Source: Paraburkholderia tropica (GTDB lineage: Bacteria > Pseudomonadota > Gammaproteobacteria > Burkholderiales > Burkholderiaceae). Taken from it: a DNA stretch of 64,000 bases. The position numbers and the translations under genes are program-made. Shown one piece after another: positions 49,174 to 57,557 of the stretch. Numbering within the stretch: the stretch's first letter is position 1; every line of letters begins with the position of its first letter. The stretch lies in assembly GCF_914484835.1 (NCBI RefSeq), contig NZ_CAJZAR010000002.1:62405-126404 (forward strand), read 5' to 3'. The notes under the pieces are model-generated. The model worked only from the letters and a program-made list of their open reading frames with translations. It was not told the origin of the DNA and ran no database searches.

Positions 49174-49476
49174 GTAGTCGGCCCGTCTGAGGATTGTGCG
49201 TCTCACCATAGCAGCGCGGCGCGCGCGCCACGCGCCAAAATGCGGGCCGGGGTGGCCGAAAACGCCTGGCGGCGCGACGCCGGTTATCCGCCTGGCGCGC
49301 TGCCGCACGTTGACACACGCTGTCACGCGGCGCGTCCGATTCCGCCTGGCAGATGGCGTCTGGTGACGTTTGCGCCGGGTTAACGTCGCAAGGTCGGCCC
49401 CGCGAGACCCGGGGCGGCGGCGCGTATACGGCGCGCTCGCGGCGACAGGACAAAGGACAACGCAAGGAGAAGCGGA
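49174..49476. other. Divergent intergenic region, glycosyltransferase / flippase
   Basis: Promoters for both directions are expected; none is convincingly visible. The GC-rich run contains several GG-N10-GC matches that are likely chance. Confidence 0.3.
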
Positions 49477-50724
49477 TTGCGCGCGATGCGGGTGCCGGCG
49501 TGGCCGGTCAAGGCGGGGTTCGGTCCCGGCGCGGCGACGTGGGTGTTGCTGCAGCAGGTCGTCGTGCGCGGCCTCGTGGCCGTCAAATTTCTCGTGATCG
49601 GACGCATTCTCGGGCCGTCCGCGATCGGTCTCGCGAGCGTGGCGCTGCTCGCGGTCGCGATCGCCGAAGCGCTCTCCGACACCGGGCTCGCGCAGGCCGT
49701 GATCCAGGGCCCGACGGCGCCCACGCGCGATCAGAACGGCGCGATCTGGACCACGCTCGCCACGCGCGGCCTGCTCATCGCGCTGCTGCTGGTCGCCAGC
49801 GCACCGCTGATGGACGCGCAGTTTCAACTGGGCGGCGCGCTCGGCCTCGTGCAGCTCGCCGCGCTGCTGCCGTTCCTGCGCGGACTGGCGTCGCCGGCCT
49901 ATTTCATCGCGCAGCGCGAGCGGCGCTTTCAGCATATCGCGGGCATCGAAATCGCCGCCGCGTGCGTCGATTGCGCCGTGGGCGTCGGCCTCGCGCTGGC
50001 GGGCGCGGGTCCGTATGCGCTGCTGTTCGGCATGATGGTCGGCGAGGCCTTCAAGAGCGTGCTGACGTGGACCACGCTCGCGCCGCGTCCGCCGATCCGG
50101 CTGCGCTGGTCGGGCATCGGCCATTACGTGGGCTTTTCGCGCTGGATCTGGGCGAGCAGCGTGATCATCCTGATCACCAATCAGTTCGACAAGGTGGTGG
50201 TCGGCAAGCTGCTCGGGCCGACGCAGTTGGGCGCGTGGCAGATGTCGTCGAAGCTCGCGCAGATGCTGCTCGCCGACGCCGCCATCGCCATGTCGCAGTA
50301 TCTCTTTCCGACCTTCGCCGCGCATCATCGCGGCGGCGCGCAGGCGGCCGCGCGGCTGTTCCGTATTTATCTCGGCGTGACGGCGCTCGGGCTCGCCGCC
50401 GTGGTGATCGTGCTGCGCTTCGCCGCCGAGCCGCTGTTCTCGATCGTGCTGGGCGCGGCGTGGCTTTCGGCGGTGCCGCTGTTTCGCATCTTCGTCATCA
50501 ACATGGCGATCAGCGCGCTGAACTCGGTGCTGGCCTCGTATCTCCGTGCGGTCGGCGACGCGCGCGCCGTGACGGTCGCCTCGCTGATCCAGGTCGGCAC
50601 GCTCGCGGTCAGCGTGCCCATCGCCACGCACCAGTGGGGCGTGATGGGCATTGCGTGGTCGATGACGCTGGGGCTTGCGTCGGGCGCGGGCTGGATGCTG
50701 TATCGCGTGGGGTGCAAGCGCTGA
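49477..50724 (+). CDS. Wzx-type polysaccharide flippase
   Basis: It has 415 residues with 12 or so membrane helices, Polysacc_synt/MATE-like (segments FLVIGRILGPSAIGLASVALL and VVVGKLLGPTQLGAWQMSSKL). It moves lipid-linked repeat units across the inner membrane for the polymerase. The start is probably TTG at 49477, which has AAGGAGA six bases upstream; the next ATG (49486) would have spacing of 15. It is monocistronic on the plus strand. Confidence 0.87.
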   Translation: MRAMRVPAWPVKAGFGPGAATWVLLQQVVVRGLVAVKFLVIGRILGPSAIGLASVALLAVAIAEALSDTGLAQAVIQGPTAPTRDQNGAIWTTLATRGLLIALLLVASAPLMDAQFQLGGALGLVQLAALLPFLRGLASPAYFIAQRERRFQHIAGIEIAAACVDCAVGVGLALAGAGPYALLFGMMVGEAFKSVLTWTTLAPRPPIRLRWSGIGHYVGFSRWIWASSVIILITNQFDKVVVGKLLGPTQLGAWQMSSKLAQMLLADAAIAMSQYLFPTFAAHHRGGAQAAARLFRIYLGVTALGLAAVVIVLRFAAEPLFSIVLGAAWLSAVPLFRIFVINMAISALNSVLASYLRAVGDARAVTVASLIQVGTLAVSVPIATHQWGVMGIAWSMTLGLASGAGWMLYRVGCKR

Positions 50725-50800
50725 GCGGCGTGTGAAGCGCATCGCACGATCAGCGCCTGAAATGCGCCTGAATCGCGCCTCAAATACGACTCAGACGCAC

Positions 50801-51976
50801 TCAAGCACGCAGCGACGCCTCGACGATTTCCGCAAGCTGATGCCCGAGCGTGGGCGTGTTGAGCCGGCAATAGGCCGCGTGCGCGGCGGCGGCCATCTCG
50901 CGCATCGCGTCGGGCGGCAGCGCCCACGCGCGGCGCAGCGTGGCGGCGAGCGCCGGCGCGCCGCCGTCGCGGCCGAACAGGAAACCGGTGCTGCCGTCCT
51001 CGACGTAGCCCGGCTCCGGTCCCATGTGCTGACGCAGCCGGTCGTGGACCACGGGCGGCAGACTCAGCGCGAACATATGCACGACCGACAGTCCCGCCGA
51101 ACCCGGATAGCAGCCCACGCGGCAGCGGCGGCTGATGGCGGCGATGGTGTCGTCGTCGTAGAGCGCGCCGTACCAGATCACCTCGCCGCGGTCGCGATAG
51201 CGGCGTTGCAGGCTCGCGGCATGTTCGCCGCCGCCGATCACGTGCAGCGCGATATCGCAGCCTTCGCGATGCATTTGCGCGATCACTTCGATCAGGCGCT
51301 CGATCTGCGAATCCTCGCGCAGCCGGCCGATGAACAGCACGCCGTTTTCGGTGCCGGTTTTCGCTGCGGGCTCGACCGTCGACGACACCGTGAGCGAGTT
51401 GTTGGCGACCACGAGCTTGCGCGCCGGACAGCCGATGCGCACGAGCGAGCGCCGCGACGCCTCGGTATAGCAGACGTAACGCTGCGCGAGCGCGACGGCG
51501 AGCCGGTAGCAAAGCGTGCGCACGAGGCCCGCGTGCTTGTGGCGATACAGTCCCTGACCGTGGATCAGCACCGGCACGCGCATGGCGCGGCCCGCGACGA
51601 GCGCGAGCCACAGCGAGAGATAGCGGACGTCGGCGAAAATCAGCACGGCGTCGGGACGTTCGAGAACGATGCGTTCGAGCACGCGGCTTTGCATGCGGAT
51701 GCGCCGTGACGGCAGGGCCGCGATGCGCGTCTCGACGAACTCCTCGCAGTCGGGCCGCTCGCGCGAAAAACCGCTCGCCTCCACGCCTTCCGAACACGCG
51801 AACACCTTCACGCAAAACAGCCGGTTCAGCGACTCGATGACTTCGACACGGTAGCGCGCGATCAAGGGCTGCACGTAGAACACCACGGGCCGCTCGCGCA
51901 CCGCGCTGTGCGCGTCGTGTGCCTCGTGGTCCTCGGCATAAAGACGCGTCCCGGTAGACATGATCTTGTTTTCCAC
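50801..51976 (-). CDS. Glycosyltransferase family 4 protein
   Basis: It has 391 residues from GTG 51976 (GGAG upstream at good spacing); ATG 51961 is an alternative with a poorer site. The GT-B fold shows an N-terminal domain (VVFYVQPLIARYRVEVIESL) and a C-terminal domain with LFIGRLREDSQIERLIEV, CYPGSAGLSVVHMFALSLPPVVHD. The usual E-X7-E is replaced by the GLSVVHMFALS stretch, so donor use is unknown. It faces the flippase gene. Confidence 0.87.
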   Translation of the reverse strand: MENKIMSTGTRLYAEDHEAHDAHSAVRERPVVFYVQPLIARYRVEVIESLNRLFCVKVFACSEGVEASGFSRERPDCEEFVETRIAALPSRRIRMQSRVLERIVLERPDAVLIFADVRYLSLWLALVAGRAMRVPVLIHGQGLYRHKHAGLVRTLCYRLAVALAQRYVCYTEASRRSLVRIGCPARKLVVANNSLTVSSTVEPAAKTGTENGVLFIGRLREDSQIERLIEVIAQMHREGCDIALHVIGGGEHAASLQRRYRDRGEVIWYGALYDDDTIAAISRRCRVGCYPGSAGLSVVHMFALSLPPVVHDRLRQHMGPEPGYVEDGSTGFLFGRDGGAPALAATLRRAWALPPDAMREMAAAAHAAYCRLNTPTLGHQLAEIVEASLRA

Positions 51977-52434
51977 AGCCTGGCTCCAGCATGCAGACGC
52001 GGTCGATTGGGGACGGTGTCTCGTGTATCCGGCTTGTTATCCGGTCAGTTTTTTGATTTCCTCTGAATGTTGTAGGCGAGCCGTAGCAAAAGGGGAACCC
52101 GAAATTCGCTATGGAAAATTGGGCGCTCGCAGGGCCGTGCTATGGGCGATGCAGCATTCATAAACGCACGGGAACGGTGCGAAAAATGGCGTAAAAAGAC
52201 CGGCAGAATGGCGGATGCCGGCGATCCGGTTGTCGGCGAAAATTTGTGCCGACCTCTTGCGGCAATGTCTTGTGGCGCCTTTTTTGTTGCGATGCATCGC
52301 CCGTTGAATTCAGCCGATGAATAGAGTGATTCGGACAACTTGATTTGTGCGTCTCGGACCCGGCGTCGACCTGGGGTAATCTCGGAGCGAATGGATGTCT
52401 GCGGTCGTGCATCCAGGCGAATGCGGAGAACTCG
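51977..52434. other. Divergent intergenic region between two glycosyltransferase genes
   Basis: This is 458 bp, somewhat less GC-rich than surroundings, with no supported gene (short frames on both strands lack ribosome sites or family features). It should hold both promoters. No clear -35/-10 or sigma-54 pair was identified. Confidence 0.4.
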
Positions 52435-53433
52435 ATGACGATGCTCACAGGCGGTGCAGCCCCAGCTTCATCCGTGGACGGCGCAAGCATGCGCGCCACC
52501 GCCAGGAACACCGCGCACGACACCGCGCACGACACCGCGCACGACACCGCGCACGACACCGCGCGCGTGGCCGCCGTGATCGCCACCAAGGGCCGCCCCG
52601 CGGCGACCGCGTGGGCTGTGCGTCTGCTCGCGCGGCAAACGGTGCGTCCCGTGCAGGTGATTCTGTCCGCGAGCTGCGCAGCCGATCTCGGTCCCTACGA
52701 CGCCGAAGGTCTGCGCCTCGACGTGCTGATCGGCAGCGCGGGATCGAGCGTGCAGCGCAATCGCGCGCTCGACGCGCTCGCGCCCGGCATCGACATCGTG
52801 ATCTTTCTCGACGACGACTTCGCGCCCGAGCGTCACTGGATCGCGCAATGCATCGAGGCGTTCGAGGCGGACAGCGGGCTCGTCGGTTTGTCGGGACGCA
52901 CGCTGCGCGACGGCGCGCAAGGTCAGCCGGTTGCCTGGGAAGAAGCGCTCGCGCTCGTCGACGGCGCGCAGGAAGAGGCGCGCCAGCGTCCGCCGCTGCG
53001 TGACTGCGACGAGCTTTATGGCTGCAACATGGCGTGTCGCGCGCAGGCGATCGCCGGGCTGCGTTTCGACGAACGGCTCGTGCTCTACGGCTGGCTCGAA
53101 GACAAGGATTTTTCGCGGCGGCTCGCGCGCGGCGGGCGGCTCGCGTACTGCGATTATCTGATCGGCGTGCACCTGGGCCTGCGCGGCGGCCGCGTGTCGG
53201 GCCGCCGTTACGGCTATTCGCAGGTGGTCAACGCGATGTATCTGTGCCGCAAGGGCGTGATGTCGAGGAAGGAGGCGGCGAGCAACATCGTGCGCGCACT
53301 CGGCATGAACTGCCTGAAGTCGATGCGCCCCGAGGCGCATCTCGACCGGCGCGGTCGCCTGATCGGCAACGTGATCGGCATCGCCGACCTGTGCATCGGC
53401 GCCGTGCGGCCCGAGCGCGCGGCGCGGCTGTGA
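52435..53433 (+). CDS. Glycosyltransferase family 2 protein
   Basis: It has 332 residues, an inverting GT-A enzyme. It starts with a variable region, then VAAVIATKGRP, the diphosphate/metal site FLDDDFAPERHW, and a GW-type acceptor region YGWLEDKDFSRRL. Residues about 25-44 are a tandem TAHD tetrapeptide repeat. ATG 52435 follows CGGAGAA. It is the last gene of the polysaccharide locus and converges on aroG. Confidence 0.88.
   Translation: MTMLTGGAAPASSVDGASMRATARNTAHDTAHDTAHDTAHDTARVAAVIATKGRPAATAWAVRLLARQTVRPVQVILSASCAADLGPYDAEGLRLDVLIGSAGSSVQRNRALDALAPGIDIVIFLDDDFAPERHWIAQCIEAFEADSGLVGLSGRTLRDGAQGQPVAWEEALALVDGAQEEARQRPPLRDCDELYGCNMACRAQAIAGLRFDERLVLYGWLEDKDFSRRLARGGRLAYCDYLIGVHLGLRGGRVSGRRYGYSQVVNAMYLCRKGVMSRKEAASNIVRALGMNCLKSMRPEAHLDRRGRLIGNVIGIADLCIGAVRPERAARL
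52507..52566 (+). repeat. 12-bp tandem repeat within the GT2 gene
   Basis: There are five units of GACACCGCGCAC (first begins AAC, last ends CGC; the three central ones are identical). Being a multiple of three, copy-number change would keep the frame. Confidence 0.85.
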
Positions 53434-53493
53434 AGCCCGCGCCGCGCGCTGTTTCGCGATGACGTAGACGCGCGTCGTTGCGCGTCGTCGTGC

Positions 53494-54567
53494 CTAGTTG
53501 CCGCTGCCGCGCGCGATGCGGCGCTGCTTGACGCTTTCCGCGAGACCTTCGAGCACGTTCACGCTGTCTTCCCAGCCGATGCACGCGTCGGTGATGCTCT
53601 GGCCATAGGTGAGCTCGCAACCTTCCTTGAGGTCCTGACGGCCCGCCACGAGGTGCGACTCCACCATCACGCCGACGATGCGCTCGTCGCCCGCCGCGAT
53701 CTGGCGGCCGATATCGGCGCACACGGGAATCTGGTTCTCGTGCTTCTTCGAGCTGTTGGCGTGGCTCGCGTCGATCATCAGACGCGCGGCCAGACCGGCC
53801 TTGCCGATGTCGGCGCAGGCGGCGTTCACGCTTTCCGCGTCGTAGTTCGGCGTCTTGCCGCCGCGCAGGATCACGTGGCAGTCCTCATTGCCCGCCGTCG
53901 AGACGATGGCCGAGTGGCCGCCCTTCGTCACCGAGAGGAAATGGTGCGGCTGCGACGCGGCCTTGATGGCGTCGACGGCGATCTTCACGTTGCCGTCCGT
54001 GCCGTTCTTGAAGCCGACCGGGCAGGAGAGGCCCGAGGCCAGTTCGCGGTGCACCTGCGACTCGGTCGTGCGCGCGCCGATCGCGCCCCACGAGATCAGG
54101 TCGGCGATGTACTGCGGACTGATCATGTCGAGGTATTCGGTGCCCGCGGGCAGGCCCAGTTCGTTGATCGAGACGAGCAGTTCGCGCGCGGTGCGCAGGC
54201 CGTCGTTGATCTTGAAACTGTTGTCCATGAACGGGTCGTTGATGAGACCCTTCCAGCCCACCGTCGTGCGCGGCTTTTCGAAGTACACGCGCATGACGAT
54301 TTCGAGTTCGTTCTTGAAGCGCTTGCGCTCCTCGACGAGGCGCTTCGCGTAGTCGATCGCGGCCTTCGTGTCGTGAATCGAGCACGGCCCGACGATCACG
54401 ATCAGGCGGTCATCCATGCCGTGCAGGATGCGGTGCATCGCGCGGCGCGATTCGTAGATCAGCGTCGACGCGTCTTCCGAGCACGGGAATTCGCGGATCA
54501 GGTGCGCGGGCGGCGTCAGTTCCTTCAGTTCGCGGATACGGACATCGTCGGTGTTGTGCGGGGGCAT
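53494..54567 (-). CDS. aroG: 3-deoxy-7-phosphoheptulonate (DAHP) synthase, class I
   Basis: This enzyme condenses phosphoenolpyruvate and erythrose-4-phosphate, the first step of the shikimate pathway. It has 357 residues and aligns along its length with E. coli AroG: VGPCSIHD, RVYFEKPRTTVGWKGL, GARTTESQVHRELASGLS, PVGFKNGTDG, MIDASHANSSK and ITDACIGWE. Feedback type (Phe or Tyr) cannot be fixed by eye. The ATG is behind AGGAGA. An aromatic leader peptide and attenuator lie upstream. Confidence 0.96.
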   Translation of the reverse strand: MPPHNTDDVRIRELKELTPPAHLIREFPCSEDASTLIYESRRAMHRILHGMDDRLIVIVGPCSIHDTKAAIDYAKRLVEERKRFKNELEIVMRVYFEKPRTTVGWKGLINDPFMDNSFKINDGLRTARELLVSINELGLPAGTEYLDMISPQYIADLISWGAIGARTTESQVHRELASGLSCPVGFKNGTDGNVKIAVDAIKAASQPHHFLSVTKGGHSAIVSTAGNEDCHVILRGGKTPNYDAESVNAACADIGKAGLAARLMIDASHANSSKKHENQIPVCADIGRQIAAGDERIVGVMVESHLVAGRQDLKEGCELTYGQSITDACIGWEDSVNVLEGLAESVKQRRIARGSGN

Positions 54568-54676
54568 GTTGTTTTCTCCTGATCCTGGGTGCGTAGCGTG
54601 CGTCGGTCGGACGGTGCTGCAAAAATCGGTTAGATGAAAATGCGGCTCTGAGGCAATGCACGAAAAGTGCGGGACG

Positions 54677-54707
54677 AAAAAAAACCGCCAGACTTGGCTG
54701 GCGGTTT
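54677..54707 (-). terminator. Attenuator terminator upstream of aroG
   Basis: On the minus strand, the arms AAACCGCCAG and CTGGCGGTTT (10 bp, 6-nt loop) are followed by a run of T residues. It lies 110 bp before the aroG ATG and just after the leader-peptide gene. Its 5' arm can instead pair with CTGGCGG inside the leader-peptide codons (54757-54751), giving an antiterminator. Confidence 0.85.
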
Positions 54708-54736
54708 CTCGTTTGTTCGGGGTCCTGCGCGTACTA

Positions 54737-54805
54737 TCAACCCTCTCGATCCGCCAGCGGTCTGAGATACCAAAAGAAGTAAAAATAAAACTTCGTGGCG
54801 AACAT
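54737..54805 (-). CDS. Aromatic-rich leader peptide of aroG
   Basis: This is a 22-codon frame starting ATG at 54803-54805. Residues 6-13 are FYFYFFWY: eight consecutive aromatic residues; the peptide totals five Phe, three Tyr and one Trp. It lies between a promoter candidate and a terminator with an overlapping antiterminator, the layout of Phe/Trp-type attenuation leaders. No good Shine-Dalgarno sequence is seen. It is too short to be found by usual gene callers. Confidence 0.85.
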   Translation of the reverse strand: MFATKFYFYFFWYLRPLADREG

Positions 54806-54874
54806 GGCGGATTGGGCTTGGCTAAATTGCGTTTCGCAAAAAAAGCGTTCGTTACGTCGAAAAGGGTGATTGCC

Positions 54875-54904
54875 TTTATACCCCGGCCGTCTCGCGGCTG
54901 GCAA
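54875..54904 (-). promoter_or_regulatory. Candidate promoter of the aroG leader
   Basis: On the minus strand, TTGCCA (54904-54899) and TATAAA (54880-54875) are separated by 18 bp. This puts transcription start about 60 bp before the leader-peptide ATG. Confidence 0.55.
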
Positions 54905-55044
54905 GCGGGTTTGCGCGAAAAAGCGGATTATCCGCGCGATTGTGCGGTGCGATGCAGAAAATCCGCGTGGCGATGCGGAATTTCCGCATCGCCGTGCATC
55001 GCGCGCCGATGCGAACCCGCGCGCGCTGCTGCCTGGTTGCTGCT

Positions 55045-56511
55045 TTAAACCGTGCCGCCGACCGTCATGCGGTCGATGCGCAGCGTCGGCTGGCCCACGC
55101 CCACCGGCACGCTCTGGCCCTCCTTGCCGCACACGCCCACGCCCGAGTCGAGGCGCATGTCGTTGCCGATCATGCTCACGTACTTGAGCGATTCCGGGCC
55201 GCTGCCGATCAGCGTCGCGCCCTTCACGGGGTAGGTGATCTTGCCGTTCTCGATCATGTACGCCTCGGACGCCGAGAACACGAACTTGCCGTTCGTGATG
55301 TCCACCTGGCCGCCGCCGAAGTTCACGGCGTAGAGGCCGTTCTTCACCGAGGCGAGGATTTCCTGCGGGTCCTTGTCGCCGTTCAGCATGTAGGTGTTCG
55401 TCATGCGCGGCATGGGCAGCGCGGCGTACGACTCGCGGCGCGCGTTGCCGGTCACCGGCATCTTCATCAGGCGCGCGTTCAGCGAATCCTGGATGTAGCC
55501 CTTGAGAATGCCGTCCTCGATCAGCGTCGTGCACTGCGTCGGGTTGCCTTCGTCGTCGATATTGAGCGAGCCGCGGCGATTCGGCAGCGTGCCGTCGTCG
55601 ACCACGGTGACGCCCTTGGCCGCCACGCGCTGGCCGATCTGGCCCGCGAACGCCGACGAACCCTTGCGGTTGAAGTCGCCTTCCAGACCGTGGCCGATGG
55701 CTTCGTGCAGCAGCACGCCGGGCCAGCCCGGTCCGAGCACGACGGTCATCGCGCCTGCGGGCGCCGGACGCGCTTCGAGGTTCACGAGCGCCGCGTGCAC
55801 GGCGTCGTCGACGTACTTGCTGAGGATGTCGTCGGTGAAATAGCCGTAGTCGTAGCGGCCGCCGCCGCCGCCGCTGCCGACTTCGCGGCGGCCGTTCTGT
55901 TCGGCGATCACCGTGACCGAGACGCGCACGAGCGGGCGGATGTCGGCGGCGAGCGCGCCGTCGCTGCGTGCGACCAGCACCACGTCGTATTCGCCCGCGA
56001 GACCGGCCATGACCTGGGTGATGCGCGGATCGCGTCCGCGCGCCATCTGCTCGATGCGTTCGAGCAGCTTCACTTTCTCGGTCGCTTCGAGCGAGCTCAG
56101 CGGGTCGGAGGGCAGGTACAGGTCGCGGCCCGCGATGCCCTTGAGCGACGACGCCACCTTGATCTTCTGCTTGCCGCCGCCCGCCTGCGCGATCGAGCGC
56201 GTGGCGATGGCGGCCTGGCGGATCGCCTCGGGCGAGAGGTCGTCGGAATAGGCGAACGCGGTGCGCTCGCCGGACACCGCGCGCACGCCGACGCCCTGGT
56301 CGATGCTGAAGCTGCCCGACTTCACGATGCCTTCTTCCAGGCTCCACGCTTCGCTGCGGGTGGTCTGGAAGTAGAGGTCGGCGTAGTCGACGCGGTGCGT
56401 GAAGATCTCGCCGAGCGTGCGCGTGAGCACTGCCTCGTCGAGGCCGTAGGGCGTGAGGAGCAAGTCCTTCGCGGTCGCCAGATTGCGGATGCCGGGTTCG
56501 ATGATGTTCAT
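55045..56511 (-). CDS. tldD: TldD, metalloprotease subunit of TldD/TldE
   Basis: TldD forms a heterodimer with TldE (PmbA), a zinc protease that processes small modified peptides and has been linked to toxin-antitoxin control. It has 488 residues. The metal site [11 protein letters not shown] lies at about residues 267-277, followed by a Ser/Gly-rich C-terminal half with [20 protein letters not shown] split across the family end. ATG 56509-56511. TldE is not in the window. It precedes the aroG leader region. Confidence 0.94.
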   Translation of the reverse strand: MNIIEPGIRNLATAKDLLLTPYGLDEAVLTRTLGEIFTHRVDYADLYFQTTRSEAWSLEEGIVKSGSFSIDQGVGVRAVSGERTAFAYSDDLSPEAIRQAAIATRSIAQAGGGKQKIKVASSLKGIAGRDLYLPSDPLSSLEATEKVKLLERIEQMARGRDPRITQVMAGLAGEYDVVLVARSDGALAADIRPLVRVSVTVIAEQNGRREVGSGGGGGRYDYGYFTDDILSKYVDDAVHAALVNLEARPAPAGAMTVVLGPGWPGVLLHEAIGHGLEGDFNRKGSSAFAGQIGQRVAAKGVTVVDDGTLPNRRGSLNIDDEGNPTQCTTLIEDGILKGYIQDSLNARLMKMPVTGNARRESYAALPMPRMTNTYMLNGDKDPQEILASVKNGLYAVNFGGGQVDITNGKFVFSASEAYMIENGKITYPVKGATLIGSGPESLKYVSMIGNDMRLDSGVGVCGKEGQSVPVGVGQPTLRIDRMTVGGTV

Positions 56512-56593
56512 GCGCTCAGTGGGATCAATCGTTGAGTCTGTGAAGGAAGATTCGGGCGCGGTGCGCTCAATTCAAGTGGCGCGCCCGGGTTCG

Positions 56594-57475
<882 letters not shown>

Positions 57476-57557
57476 CGGCGGCTCGTGAGTGGACGATGTT
57501 CGTTGCCGGCCCGTTCGGGCAGCCGCGCCAGGGAGGAGGGGTTCCGTGATCCGAACC

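Noticed and set aside
49220..49245. A GG-N10-GC match (TGGCGCG type) upstream of the glycosyltransferase at 49173.
   Set aside because: It lies in a CG alternating run where such matches are expected by chance, and the -12 word is CCGC.
53434..53493. Short GC-rich inverted words between the GT2 gene and aroG as a terminator.
   Set aside because: The GACGCGCGTC-like words are imperfect and lack a T-run in either direction.
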